Source: Bromus sterilis (Eukaryota > Streptophyta > Magnoliopsida > Poales > Poaceae). Taken from it: a stretch of DNA of 64,000 bases. A model generated the notes under the pieces. It saw only the letters and a list, made by a program, of their open reading frames with translations, did no database searches and was not told where the DNA came from. Positions 12,640-24,664 of the stretch are shown one piece after another (position 1 is the stretch's first letter; each line of letters starts with the position of its first letter). Both the position numbers and the translations under genes were made by a program. Where the stretch lies: contig OX465600.1 of the NCBI GenBank assembly GCA_950022295.1, positions 9,052,001 to 9,116,000 on the forward strand. Reading direction: 5' to 3'.

Positions 12640-13775
12640 GCAGAGTGGGTGGTGGTGATGGTGGTACTTGGGTTTCTTGTCGAGAAAGCCCCCGGACCTT
12701 TTTGGGAATTTTACAAGTAAATACCGGCAACGAAATCCCAGGAAAATGAAAGGGGTTATTAGTAGTTTCCGGTAGTATGATCTTCAGATGATGCAGAGAA
12801 AACCTGAGCACTTGCAGCTTCCAACTGGCTATACTTTCCTATCAAAAAACAAGAAGAAAAATGCTAGACTTTGATTGAGCTGCACACCCGGACGGAGACG
12901 GGACTGGAGGGCAACGAGCCAGTGGAACTAATTCACGCTTAATTTCCAGGCCTCTCCAGTCCACCGATGGATGGGTGAAACTTGCATATAAAAGGTGGCG
13001 CTTTGTCGCACGAAAATGGTCTCTGCATGCGGAGCTCAGCCTCCACGAGGCGGTGGCGGGCCGGCGGGCATCATCATCATCATTCATCGATCCGTGCCTG
13101 TTGGCGACACGGGGAGGGCGTTTGATTTCACCTTGGGGGAAAAGCCAAAGCCAAGCCGAATCCGGTGGGCCGGACAGGGGTTAGTTGGGTGGGGCAGCCC
13201 CCGCGCGCCGGGTGGATCCAACCACCACCGCCCCGGCACGGCGACGCCACGTCGGAGGCGACCGAGGGAAGGGTTGGTGGCCGATGGCGACGCCGGCCGC
13301 GCGTCCGAGAGTCAGCGTGCGGGAGGTGAGACGTCCAAGAGCGAGGTTTCCTGCTCCTCTGCTCTCCTTGTCCTGGACGCTCGATCGGACCAGGTGCCGT
13401 CGGCCTCGTCTTCCATGCCAAGCCGGTACCGCCGGAGAGAGACCTGCGGTGGTTCGATCGATCCAGCTTCAGTTCATGCGTTTTTTCGGCCCGGAGATGA
13501 TGTGTCGGTGTCCCGTGCGTTTTCTGTTACTACGATCTTTTTTGGGGTACGTTTTCTCTTAGTTTACTTTTCACATAAGAAAGCTGATTTGATTTCTTGT
13601 TATATGCTCCCAAGCAAGTGAGTGTTTGGTTTGTATCGCAACAAAAAAAAGGGTGCGTGTTTGGTTTTAGGCATTGCATTGTCATATTTTTGTCACCTTT
13701 TTTTGGCCAAGCTTATCGTTTCGTAAATGTTAGTTTTTTTTGCCATCCAACGCGATGTCACATACATCTACAAAA
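12640..13775. other. Intergenic, GC-rich, no supported gene
   Basis: There is a TATAAAAGG at about 12985 and a GC-rich stretch at 13000-13450 with open frames in several phases. None shows a domain, splice pattern or family resemblance. It may be promoter-proximal or relic DNA. Confidence 0.4.
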
Positions 13776-14183
13776 GGGTAAATATCAGTGTGCTACCATG
13801 ATATCAGTTTTTAAAAGTCAAATTCAAATATGTTAAAAAAATCTGAATTTTTTTGTGAATGTTCCCAAGACATGTGTCTACAAACCCTAAATTTTTCAGG
13901 CCAAAATTCAAAGTACACATGAAGGAAAAAAAGATAAATTCAGCATGAATAGTGTTAATAAAAACAAAATCATGAATAGTGTCGAAAACTACACTATTCA
14001 TGTCTTGATTTGTCTTTTTTGTTTCTTTATGTGTACTTTGAATTTGGATCTGAATTTTTTAGGTGTATTAGACGTATGTACATACATAAAAAAAAATTGG
14101 AAATTTTTGAAGTATTTAAATTTGACTTTTTAAAACTGGTATCATGGAAGCATATTAGAGGTGGTATCACCTGATATTTTCCC
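13776..14183. mobile_element. Fold-back MITE, about 408 bp
   Basis: Ends GGGTAAATATCA and TGATATTTTCCC continue into long imperfect inverted arms: TTTTTAAAAGTCAAATT near the left end pairs with AATTTGACTTTTTAAAA near the right. The centre repeats GAATAGTGT in opposite orientations. No unambiguous target duplication was found. Confidence 0.7.
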
Positions 14184-16037
14184 ATCTATAGAAGTGTTGG
14201 CGCGTCACCACAAATCGGTATGCGATCACCCGCAAAAAAAGGTATTAAATCTAGGGAGGTTTGCGGTCGTCTGAACTTGTGTCGCACGCTTCCGGCAACT
14301 TGGTCCCACTTAAAATCACCGTCGCGTGTATCACTCTCAAACAATCGTCACGCTTTAATGTCCATCTGCTTTAGAGCGAACACGACTAAAACTAGTTAGA
14401 ACAACGTGATCAGACGGGAGGGAGACCTCGCTTCAATGTGACCGGCATGATCGAGAAGCCTACTCCAACCACTGCACCGTGCTATTTAAGTGTGGTTCTG
14501 ATGCCTGTCAACCCCACCTCCTCTTCACTCCTCTCCTCACATCGCCGCCTCGCCTCTCCACTCCCCTTCACGCAACGAAGTTTTCATGCGCCGACAATAA
14601 GGTTGTCAAAATCGTGATTCTAAATCGGATCAAAGCTTCGATTGTAGGATCACAAATCGTAGAATCTAAACTATCAGGATCGTTGAAATGCAGATTCTAC
14701 GAACCAAAATCGTAACATTGGACGTTGCATCGATTGGGTCCTCGCAGATACCGATCCCACATTTGTCTGGGTCAAAGATCGGTCCAAGACCACCGCGAAG
14801 ACGTCAATGCGGCATTGGCGCCACTTCAGCAACCAACTCATCAAGATTGGAGTGGTCGAGTCATTTGTGTGTTATCGCCCTCGCTGCCGGAAGGGCAAGG
14901 CGAGGGGTAGGCGGAACAGGGTGACGTCTCGGTATGTAAGGCAGAGGAGCAAGCCTAAGGGTTGTGATGCGAGTGCCAGAAGGCTAGCAATCAGGGTTGT
15001 CATGACCTCTACGCGGCCTTCATCTCCTAGAAGGACCACTTCGATGATGGCTCCGATAGCGAGGAACTGGATGACGGCGTGCTACATCGTAGGTTCCCAT
15101 AATAGGGGCAGTTCAGACGATAGGATGGCCCAAGCAGCCTTCGGTATACTCCATGCCATGTCTTCTCGTGACACATGTAGCTCCTTTCAGAAGCTTCATC
15201 AACTTGATGCACAAAAAGAGAACTCTTCAATCTATATAGGTCGGTCCAACCATGTAACCCTAGGCCTCGCCCCATATATAAAACGAGGTCGGGATAGCTG
15301 TAGACACTTGACTTTTAGTCATCAATATCGACATTATGAGATACATTGTATACCCCTCTCGCAAGATGTTCTTTCATCCATAATCAAAATCAAGGAGAAG
15401 TAGGGTTTTCCCTTTCACCATGAGAGCTCGAATCTAGGTAATGGCATGTGAGCTCTCTTCCAATCGCTGGATCCATCATACTAGGATCATTGCTGATTTT
15501 TTGCACCGTCACCGAATGATGATAGAGGTGACATCTGCCTGGCCATACGTACAAGGTTAATGTCTGGTACCTCGCGTAGTTTTATTTTGTTTCCCAACAA
15601 TACATAATTGAACATGTGAAATATTGTTCAATTTTAGTGACACTAGTGTAAAGGTTTAAGGGACAAACACCATTCTTTACTTTTGCGTGCAAAATGTGCA
15701 ACGTACTTCCTCTGTTCCCAAATAGATGGTAAATAGTGTAAAATTTAAATCTAAATCACGCTATGTATTTGTAAATGGAGAAAGTACCTTGCATTAAGCA
15801 GGAAATATTTAGAAAGAGCGCACGCTTTGCTCGAGGAGACCGAAAGGTGGGTGTCGCACATGGACAGCTTAAATTAGGTGACGGTGTATCCACGGGTCAA
15901 GCTTATCCATCTGAAATCACAGCTACTCGTACGGACGCATGTGGCATTGGTTGCATGAGATGAAATTGAACGTGCGGCCCGTACCGTATCATTGTGTTCC
16001 TGGGAGAGGATCGCCTGCCTGTCTGTCATATATATTA
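14184..16037. other. Degenerate repeat-derived DNA, no intact gene
   Basis: 14480-14580 looks like an old promoter/leader (TATTTAAG, then a CT-rich run). 14600-14720 repeats the GAT(T/C)-rich motif TCGTAGAATC in both orientations. 15230-15420 resembles a decayed LTR or transposon terminus (CATATATAAAACGAGG, later GTAGGGTTTTCC). The 198-codon frame at 14807-15403 has no recognisable domain. Confidence 0.35.
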
Positions 16038-16237
16038 GGTTTGTTTGGATACTCTAGTTAGAGGTTAGAGTTAGATTCTAACCCTAGATTACCTTAAACT
16101 AATTCTAACTAAAAAGGTGTTTGGATGACCGGATCAAATTACTCATAATCAACTCTAACTTTTCTGTTGGATGTTTTAGGATTAGTTCGGTTCAATCTAA
16201 CCAACTCTAATTTTAATCCATGGATTCAAACAAGGCC
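16038..16237. mobile_element. MITE with GGTTTGTTTGGAT-type ends, about 200 bp
   Basis: The left end GGTTTGTTTGGAT is complementary to the right end ATTCAAACAAGGCC with small mismatches. Inside, GTTAGAGTTAG pairs with CTAACTCTAA. The pattern fits a Tourist or hAT-type MITE. The superfamily is not settled. Confidence 0.6.
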
Positions 16238-16693
16238 ATTGACTTAAATGAACCCACCCACAAATTTATTTTTCTGAACCGCTGAAACTTTGAAAGCGTT
16301 CAGTAATATTCCATAGTGGCAAACTATAGGCAAGCATAGCAAAGACAAATTCTTCTCGGAAAAAATACGTACTTTTGTAACGTGTGAATCGAAAATATGT
16401 ATTTCCTACGATTCACAATAAGTATCGTTTATCTAGTATAAAGTTTGTATTAATTTAGTCTAAAATGAGCTATATTTATTATGGATCAGAGGGAGTACTT
16501 TGTATGGACATAACATAAAATTATGTAAGATAAACTAGTGTATTCACTAAGCTACTCGACTACTCCCCTATCTATTCTCTCACAATCGTCATGCATGCCT
16601 ACATTCTGCAGACAAACATGGCCACAACGGATTTTATAGCTACTGAATTTTATAGTCGATACAATGGATTTTATAGCTATTGAATCACGAGTA

Positions 16694-17067
16694 GGGATTT
16701 TTGGGTCCCGAGCTCCAATAAGCTTGTTTTTTTAAATAAGAAAAACATATTTTTCAGATTCAAAAAATTCTGAAAAAATCTAGGCATGAACATTGAGGTG
16801 TATACAACATTTCTGGAGAATTTCATGATAAAATACGCTTTGGTGTGAGCTACACAAAAAAGATAAATTCATGTACTTTAACAGTGAATAGTACGTGTGC
16901 TAGAAATACAAGACTTTTGCATTTTTGTGTAGCTCGCATACAATCATATTTCACAGTGAAACTTTACAAACAAGTAATATACATTCATATGTATGTGTGT
17001 CTAAAACTTAGATTTTTGAATTTTCAAAATTAAGAATGCCATGGAGCTTAGGATCCAAAAGCCATTT
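16694..17067. mobile_element. Fold-back MITE, about 370 bp
   Basis: The left end (TTTTTGGGTCCCGAGCTCC) and right end (GGAGCTTAGGATCCAAAAGCC) are imperfect inverted repeats. The interior carries GTGTGAGCTACAC and GTGTAGCTCGCATAC in opposite orientation. Its style is like the element at 13776. Confidence 0.6.
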
Positions 17068-17932
17068 CTGCTGAATCACATAAGGAAGTGATGGAGGGGT
17101 CAGCTACTGGATTTTATAGCAGTTGTGCTCCTACGATACCTTTCGCAATGGGAGCATCATAATTAATCTTACACATACCAAGTCATTTTGATAATATAGC
17201 ATATAATTAAATAAAATAGAGAGAACTAAGTATCGTATTGATAGATATCTCGTATCGTAATAAATGATACTTAAGTATATGATGCGATCAGGAAGATTTT
17301 TTTTGTTTCTGGCGCGACGTCATCTGGATTTCATCTGGTGCGATCTCTTCCACATTGCCACGTCGGCTTTTTACAATAGTTCGCTCAGAATAAAAAGTGT
17401 GCGATGTAGTACTAATCTGTAATGTTTAAATAGTTCATCCTCACTAACCTATTTTTCTTGACATGCAAACTATTCACATTATAAAGTAGGTTCATCATGT
17501 AAAAATTATTTTCCACTAACTCTTTATGCAAATGCTCTCATTAATTCTGCATGCGCATGCAACCTAAGTAATAATAAAAATTTATGCACTTAGACTCACA
17601 ATTTATAAGGAACTTTTTAATAAAAAAAATAAAATTATGAGTTATCTCAAATTTATTTTTCTATGCACATTTATAATTGCTATCATTGTTTTAGGTTTAG
17701 TCAATGGTGAAGATGTTTTCGCTATCTCTACTCATTTTTTAGATATTTACTCTAAACAATATTTCTTTCAAAAAATAATTTATAATCAAGTTATACTATA
17801 TTTAATAAATTTTCTCATATTTTTAAACATCAAATTAGTTTTTAACAATTTCCACAGCAATGCGTGTGGTATCATAAATCACCCATCCCACTAGCTAGGA
17901 GGTTGATCCTCTATAAAGGAGACCCGGAGACC

Positions 17933-17983
17933 CGAGTCTGAGACTTACCTCCGCCCAACGAGTCTGAGACTTACCTCCGCCCA
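17933..17983. repeat. 25-bp tandem duplication
   Basis: CGAGTCTGAGACTTACCTCC plus GCCCA occurs at 17933 and again at 17959. Confidence 0.85.
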
Positions 17984-18309
17984 GTTTGTTGCACCTTTTT
18001 CTTGTTTTTTCTAAAGCAGCCAAAACATGCAAAATATGTGTTCTAAAATACTTGGCATCTGTTTTGCATTACATATAAATGGTCATGACACGTGTTTTAA
18101 AATTTTCGCAACAACATTATACACTAAATATCATGCCATTTTTTTGTGCACCATTGTTTTTCCAAAAATCCCATGTTTTTATACTAATATTTTTTTACAC
18201 AATATGGCATTTTTTCCAATTCAACAAGGAAAAACATTTGTCATCTACATCATTATAGTTCTATTACATGTGTCATGGTATTTCTAATAATTAGAGCATA
18301 AAAAAATTA

Positions 18310-19000
18310 AATAGCTCATGGCAAATTTTCTGTATATTGCATGGCAACTTCAAAATATACACCATTGCGGCTTTTATTTCTTTAGCATGGCAAATTTAGT
18401 TTTTCTACCATGGCAAATTTAGTTTTTGTAGCATGACAAATTTAGTTCCTGTGTCATGGCAATTGTAGTTTTTGGACCATGACAATTTTATTATAGGGTG
18501 ATGGCAGATATAATTCCTATAGCACCGCAAATTCATTATCAAACCATTGCAATTTTAAATTTTAAGCAAGGTATTTTTTTGGAAATGGCAATTTAAGTTT
18601 CTTTCTAGCATGCCAGTTAGATAAGATACACTATGTCAAATTTATTTATTTAGCATGGCAAATTTAGTTTCTATCAAACGACAAATTATAGTTTTTGTAC
18701 CATGGTAAATTATAGTATAGTATGATGGAAAATTTAATTCTGGTAGCATGGTAAATTCATTTTTAGACCATGAAAAAAAAAAATTTAAGCATGGCATTAT
18801 TTTGGACATTGCAAATTTTTGTAGCATGACAAATATAATTTTTGAACCATGGAAAATTTAATGTTTTAGCATGGCAATTTTTGTTTAAAATGATGGTAAT
18901 TATACAAAATTGCATGGCAAATTTCTCATTGTACTTTTTTGGACACATAGCAATTTGTAATGACATGGCAAATTTGTCATTGTTAGGTTTTTATCTCCTT
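18310..19000. repeat. Irregular array of CATGGCAAATTTAG motifs
   Basis: Roughly 20 variants of (A/C)CATG(G/A)CAAATTTAGTTT occur over about 690 bp, spaced irregularly by about 25-50 bp, sometimes with CATGACAA or CATGGTAA. It is AT-rich and has no coding function. This kind of decayed minisatellite occurs inside large cereal DNA transposons; that origin is inference. Confidence 0.75.
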
Positions 19001-19019
19001 CGAAAATTCCATTTTTGGT

Positions 19020-19874
19020 AATTTTATATTTTGTTTCAGTGCCCAATTAAATTACTAATTAGGTATATTCATCTTTTTCAATTGCGCTCCGACTGGATGA
19101 AGTCGTGGATGACCTACTGCTCCGCCATAATCGGATCTTGTTGCTGATCCGCCTTCCCACCATAGTCCAGGGGCTAGCTGGAGGCAAAGCGAGCGACGCC
19201 CCAGTCTTGAAACTTCGTCAGAAGCTCACACCGACGCGCTGAAATGAACTCCTTACTTTCCTCCTCCTCCTCCCCCTCAGCCTACGCATGCGCGTCCTGC
19301 TCGACACTGTTCAAAAACGATATGGATGAAGAGATATAAGCGGCCAGGGAGTGGTGATACAGGTGAGTTCTAGTAGATGAAAATGAGGTTGTCCAGTGGT
19401 GAGTCTTGACATCTAGCTTAGACGAGCAAGCAGTCGGGTTCCATGCATCCAGAGTAGGCTTTCCAGTCCTCATGTCCGCATTAGTGGCACCATTCCATCC
19501 CGTCTCTCTGACATTGAACATTCACAGAGTATAGAGCTGACCAACATCAATGTCGTCAAGTCGTGTCCGCTCTCAACTGGCCGATATGAAATTCACGGCA
19601 ACGCTTCACACATGAAGATGGTTGTTGGCGCGAAAGATTTTGCGTGGGATCGGAGTGTCGGACACGGATGTGGTGGCAGCCCGAATGACGGCCAAACCTC
19701 CTCCAGTCTTTTGCGTCTGATTTGCAAGAAAGCATAAACACGGAGCGACCCACAAACAAATACAAGACAGAGTTGGATGATAAAACAATTCTAGACCGTC
19801 TGATCCGCATGGTTACAAAAGGTTTGAAGGTTCATGAGGGAGAAGCCTTAATGACGTAAAACATTGTTTGGATT
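19020..19874. other. Unassigned intergenic DNA receiving the LINE insertion
   Basis: Moderately GC-rich with several open minus-strand frames (about 60-85 codons) that I could not match to any family. It may be a decayed gene fragment. The LINE inserted at its right edge. Confidence 0.3.
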
Positions 19875-19889
19875 ATATAACTAACTCTT

Positions 19890-22082
19890 ACCACGCAGCT
19901 GCCCAACCCCCCGATGGAGAGAGCTCTCGCGCCCGTAGCTGGGCGGCGGCCGCCGCTCCTTGATCTCCCAGCTCCTGCCTGCTCTGCGTCCAGCGAACCC
20001 AGATCCGGCATCCTCGTCGAGCGCTCTCTCCTTCACTGTAGTTTCTCTCCCGGTTGGCTGCAGTGGATGGCTCCCTCTGCGGCGCCCTGGCACCTCCTGC
20101 CGGCGCTCGTTTATCTGCGGCAGCTTCGGCCTCTCTGGCACCTGCTGCCGGCGCTCCGTCCGCTCCGACGTTGGCGGCTGCCTTGGAATCTCTGGCTCCT
20201 TCAGCCAGCGCCACCAGCGCTATGTCGACAACGGTCGCCCCGGCCTCTCCGGCTCCTCCAACAAGCGCCGCTGGCATTTCGTTGACAGCAGCCACCTCCG
20301 TCCATCTGCCGCTGCCCTTTGCGGACAGCGTCGCCGCGGCCGTCCTCGCCTCCCGGAAGGCTGACCCGACTGTTCAGGGACGTCTGGCTTCTTGCAAGCC
20401 ATTCACGAGCAAGGCGCCGTCCACGACCAAGGCGCCGTCGTTGTCGCCCCAAGGCCAGATCCCTAGCGCTGAGCTGGAGGAGATGGTGCAGGAGTCGCCA
20501 CCCGAGCTTCAGGGCGCCCTGTCAGCTCACGTACATGGCGCAATGTCCTCATCAACGGATGCAGGCCGCGAGGCGGATGCAACCAGTGAGGGATGGCAGC
20601 TCGTGTGCCATCGGCGTGGCCCGCGCCTCCCATCTCCTCCTGCTTCGGCCTCCGTTCGGCGCCCCCTTCCGGCTTGGCTTCATGGAAGATGTTGCCGTTG
20701 CCTCATCCCGGGTCATCGGGCTGCGACCTGCCGGGATCCCTTCAGGTGCTCCCGCTGCCTCCAGCCCGGCCATCGTGCACGCGGATGCATCAACGCGTGG
20801 CGTCCGCTCAGCTCCCTGAAGCCCCTACAGGGGCCTGCTGCAGCGCCTCCCGCAGCCCCGCCAGCTCCCCGGCCACCAGCTCGTTGTTGGCGTATTCCTC
20901 CGCAAGCTTTGCCTGCAACCTCATCGGCATGGCCTCGGCTCGGCGACACTGTTTTTAAAGAGGAAGCTCCCGCTGCTTCAGATGTGCAAGCGCTTCTATG
21001 CGCTAGACACGCGGCGGTTGTTTGGCTCGAAGGAGCGCACTCCGATATCTCATGCAAGGTCTTGGAAGAAGTCATTGCATCCGCACTCGGCGCGAGCACC
21101 ACAGATGTCAAGATCGTCCATCAATTTGTGGATAATCCCACCGCCAATCGTGAGAGGGAAAACTACTGTGTTGCTTCCACATATGGAGATCTCTCCCCTC
21201 GTGCTATATCCTGCCTATCCCCGCCGCCTGTTGTGTCGACTGCTTCTGAGGGTGAAGTCGCTATCGAGATTGTAGCTCCGGTGCTGCAGATTATGCCTGA
21301 GCTGAAAAAGCTTTGTGGTGACTCCACTCCGCCTATTTCGATGGTGCTTCCTAAGGATATGGGGTCGCTTGGAGGGGCCTTGGCGATGCCGACTGCGCCC
21401 TCGCCGTCATTGTTGGAGCCCAATCAACCGCTCGCCTTGGTGGACCGTGGAGGTTTGGATGTTGCTATGGTTGTTGACCCGGTGATGTGTGTGAGTGCTG
21501 AGGCTGATGAGGCAATGAAGCCCATCCAGTCGCCTACATTTGACTGTGAAGAGATGTGGGCCCGTATTGATGCTGTGGTCTTTGCGAAAAAGCTTCGCCG
21601 CTTGCTCGCCTGCTTGGAGGTAGCTAGCCCTGGGTCTGCCAAGGAAATTGCTTGCCTTCTAGTGGAAGAGGCCTCTGCGAACAAAATCAAGAAGGTGAAG
21701 AAGGTTCTCAGGAGCATAGGGAAGAAGAGTGACGCCATTGGTAAGGCGTCCGCGGCTGCTTAATGGGTGATTCTCAATCTCTTCGACCACCATCTCCAAG
21801 TGTCTTCGTCTGGTCTTCGCGGATTTGGTGGTGTCTATTGCCTTCAACCTTGATTATGTTTTGGGTTGTGTTGCGACATGGAAGTGCAAGGGGTCGTTGT
21901 GATTGTGTGTTATGTATGTTTGTCGGGTTGACAGTGGGGTCGTGGAGTTTCTTTCTTAGCGAGTAGTCCGTATGTGGCGTATGTGTATCGGTTTTCGCCC
22001 GGTTCTCCGTTAATTAACTGGGCAACTCTCTCCTTCTTAATTAATTGATGAGGCAAATCTTTTGCCTCCGTTTCGAAAAAAA
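19890..22082 (+). mobile_element. ORF1-only LINE-type retroposon with perfect 15-bp target duplication
   Basis: The element is bounded by identical 15-bp sequences ATATAACTAACTCTT at 19875-19889 and 22083-22097. It ends in a poly(A) tract preceded by GAGGCAAATCTTTTGCCTCC, a hairpin typical of cereal LINE 3' ends. It carries one long ORF with two CCHC knuckles (ORF1 type) but no endonuclease or reverse transcriptase. It is therefore non-autonomous, and the intact duplication suggests a fairly young insertion. Confidence 0.88.
20222..21763 (+). CDS. LINE ORF1-like nucleic-acid-binding protein with two CCHC zinc knuckles
   Basis: The first in-frame ATG is at 20222 (513 codons). The open frame extends upstream to just after the TAG at 20039, so translation may start earlier at a non-ATG codon or in another frame. 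Two consecutive C-x2-C-x4-H-x4-C knuckles are visible, CCRCLIPGHRAATC then CSRCLQPGHRARGC, about residues 175-210 of the ATG form. They are followed by a Pro/Ala-rich stretch and a less biased C-terminal half rich in Lys at the end. LINE ORF1 proteins of this kind bind element RNA in ribonucleoprotein particles. No ORF2 follows: the stop is about 320 bp from the poly(A) end. Confidence 0.75.
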   Translation: MSTTVAPASPAPPTSAAGISLTAATSVHLPLPFADSVAAAVLASRKADPTVQGRLASCKPFTSKAPSTTKAPSLSPQGQIPSAELEEMVQESPPELQGALSAHVHGAMSSSTDAGREADATSEGWQLVCHRRGPRLPSPPASASVRRPLPAWLHGRCCRCLIPGHRAATCRDPFRCSRCLQPGHRARGCINAWRPLSSLKPLQGPAAAPPAAPPAPRPPARCWRIPPQALPATSSAWPRLGDTVFKEEAPAASDVQALLCARHAAVVWLEGAHSDISCKVLEEVIASALGASTTDVKIVHQFVDNPTANRERENYCVASTYGDLSPRAISCLSPPPVVSTASEGEVAIEIVAPVLQIMPELKKLCGDSTPPISMVLPKDMGSLGGALAMPTAPSPSLLEPNQPLALVDRGGLDVAMVVDPVMCVSAEADEAMKPIQSPTFDCEEMWARIDAVVFAKKLRRLLACLEVASPGSAKEIACLLVEEASANKIKKVKKVLRSIGKKSDAIGKASAAA

Positions 22083-22097
22083 ATATAACTAACTCTT

Positions 22098-22651
22098 GGA
22101 ATAGTAAATTTGATTTTTCGTAAACTCAAAAACCATGTATATGAAGAAAAAACTTATACTTTTCTCTAAATGAGTTTTTTTGTTGCAACCGACTAACAAA
22201 AGAGATTGATGAAATCACCGCCAGTTCGGCTCGTGCTGAGCTTCGTCGGCTGGTCGGAGTTCAACAAACTCACTACAGATTAAGGGGGTCCCGGGGTTGG
22301 GCGAGACCTCCTCGCTCTCAGCGATCGTGTCGCTTTTTAGAAAGTGTTTAGTTTTTCTAAAGGGAAAAGCTAAGAAACAGCGCCGCAGCTTGTTCGGTCC
22401 GTGCGGTGGATTTTTTTTCTTTGTTTGAGCTAGTGCGGGCATGCAACCATCATAGCTGGGCCATTTCTTGTCAGCTTTTGACAGCTCTTTTCTTCACAAT
22501 GAGACATATTCACGTATTACTAGGCGTAAGGGGTAGGGGTAGGTGGGATTAACATTTTATTGGCCGGTTAGTTTTCGTTTTTGCCACCGGATGAAAGAAC
22601 TACATTATTTGTTGTACTAATACAAAATCAACACTAAGTAACGGTAGTTCT
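22098..22651. other. Intergenic sequence between the LINE and the 45-bp array
   Basis: This resumes the DNA interrupted by the LINE. No gene or clear transposon end seen. Confidence 0.4.
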
Positions 22652-23049
22652 AGGTGTAATTTTTTTGTGGCAAGCGCAACAAATAATTCTTGCAATTAGG
22701 TGTAAGTTTTTGTGGCAAGCACAACAAATAATTCTTCCAAGTAGGTGTAAATTTTTCTGGCAAGCACAACAAATAATTCTTGCAATTAGGTATAAATTTT
22801 TGTGAAAAGGACAACAAATAATTCTTGCAAGTAGGTATAAATTTTTGTGGCAAGCGCTTCTTGCAATTAGGTGTAAATTTTTGTGGCAAGCGCAACAAAT
22901 AATTCTTGCAATTAGGTATAAATTTTTGTGGCAAACGCAACAAATAATTTCGTGTAATTAGGTGTAAATTTTTGTGACAAGCACAACAAATAATTCTTGT
23001 AATTAGGTATAAATTTTTCTGACAAACACAAAAAATAAACCCTAATATT
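22652..23049. repeat. 45-bp minisatellite, nine units
   Basis: Units begin with AGGT(G/A)TAA at 22652, 22698, 22743, 22788, 22833, 22869, 22914, 22960 and 23005 (spacings 46, 45, 45, 45, 36, 45, 46, 45). Each contains TTTTTGTGGCAAGC and CAACAAATAATTCTTG. The 36-bp unit lost 9 bp. Because 45 is divisible by three, the minus strand shows an open frame with a 15-residue repeat, probably an arithmetic side effect. Confidence 0.9.
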
Positions 23050-24664
23050 TTAGCATAGAATAACATTAGACATTTTTTTTATCTCGAAAGACAATCCTGA
23101 TGACTACATGCATGCGTGATGCTAATTAGCTTTTAGTGTGTGGAAAACTAAAAGTGATGTGACCTACATAGCCTGATAGCCTAGTACGTAGCAGTAGTAG
23201 GCTACTAGCACCATAGCCTAGTAGTAGTAGGCTAGTAGCAGCAAGCGAGGATATACTAGTGCAGTTATTATGCGTAAGCTGCTGGTTAGCAGCCGCCGCA
23301 CAGGTAATTTCTATATGCGGCGCCGTCTTATAGTGTCGTCCTTTTCTAAAAGCAAAATTACATTACCATTTAGTTGTCACTAACTTTTCTTGCTAAGGTA
23401 AGACATGACCCTAGACGGGGTTGGCCCATTTTTGCACTGTTTTATTTTTATTTTTATATTCATAGTTTTTGAAAATAAATACAATATATGACGATTTTTT
23501 TTAAAAGAACTTGGTAATTTTAAAAAATAAAATGTTTTTTATATTTTATACATTTATTAATGTACAATAAACTTTTCTTCATTATAAGATGAACATTTTC
23601 GTTGCATAGATTGAACATTTTAAACATGTGATGAATTTTTTAATTACATGATAAAAAAATTTGGACGTTAATTTAGAGCAAACGTTTGCTCAGAGACATG
23701 GTAAGAGCAAACGTTTTTATGCCAACGATGTAGCACATGACAACTCGTGATAGCTTTTTCCTTCGGTTGCCACGCGCGTGCTGACGATTGTCACCCGTAT
23801 CTACAACGATTGCCATAGAAAACTTCGCTCTTGCCATGTCCGGAAGCGAACGTTCGCTCCCTATGATTATCCATATTTTTAATACATGTCTAATATTTTA
23901 TGATATAAAATAAACTTTTTTAATACTCATTGAAATTTTATAAAAATATAGTAAATTGATTTAATTATGTATTTTAATTAGGTTTTCGATATCTAATCGC
24001 TAAGAAATAACAGCCATTTTTGTTAAATTTAATAAAAAAATAAATGAATAAAAGAGCAACAAAAGTGGGTCAACCCATTTGTGTCAGCCTTCAGGGAAGG
24101 CATCTGTGTTTAACGCTAACCCCATTTTTCTTTCGCTCCCGTTTCTGTGTGGTTAATATGGAGCCGCAACCCACGTACTTCCTATTACATGCCAAAATCC
24201 CATAAAAAAAAGGAAAAACCCATGTAAACACCGAAAACATGTACGTAAAAATAAACGAAAAACAAAACCCCGAGAGAAGCACTCAGGATGTGACAGGTGG
24301 TGCGCTCTTAACACACCCAAAATGATCTTTGCTTTGGTTTTTTAAGGAGCGCTCGCTAACTAGTTGCTCTCACATACTTTGGGTTTTCACGTGTTTCTCT
24401 TGCAATTTGGTGATAGTTTTTTTCTAAATTTCGTTTTTTTTCAGAGGCATGATCGTGCATTTCATGGAGACACAGGTTTGCTTTCACAAGAGGCACGCCC
24501 CGTATCTCTAAAAAAGAGTCATTGTCAAAAGGCACGTCTCGTGCCTCTAAGAAAAGAGGCACACCCCGTGCCTTTAAAAAAGAGGTACGAATATGTTTCC
24601 CGTGGAGGCATAGATTTGCTTCCACGAGAAACATACTCAATGCCTCTAAAAGGGAGAAAAATAG
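23050..24664. other. AT-rich repeat-derived DNA without a gene
   Basis: It contains TAGTAGTAGGCTA short repeats (about 23200-23250), inverted GCAAACGTTTGC/GAGCGAACGTTCGC segments (about 23680-23860) and AGAGGCAC...CCCGTGCCTCTAA repeats (about 24490-24640). I see no supported gene. Confidence 0.4.

Noticed and set aside
12106..12720. 204-codon plus-strand frame with a run of Glu/Arg
   Set aside because: It is antisense to shikimate kinase exon 1 and reads through the GA microsatellite; no family pattern.
12995..13621. 208-codon plus-strand frame after a TATAAAAGG
   Set aside because: GC-rich sequence open in several phases, with no domain, no convincing leader and no splice support.
22652..23049. 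CRISPR-like array
   Set aside because: The units are whole tandem repeats without unique spacers and the genome is a plant's.
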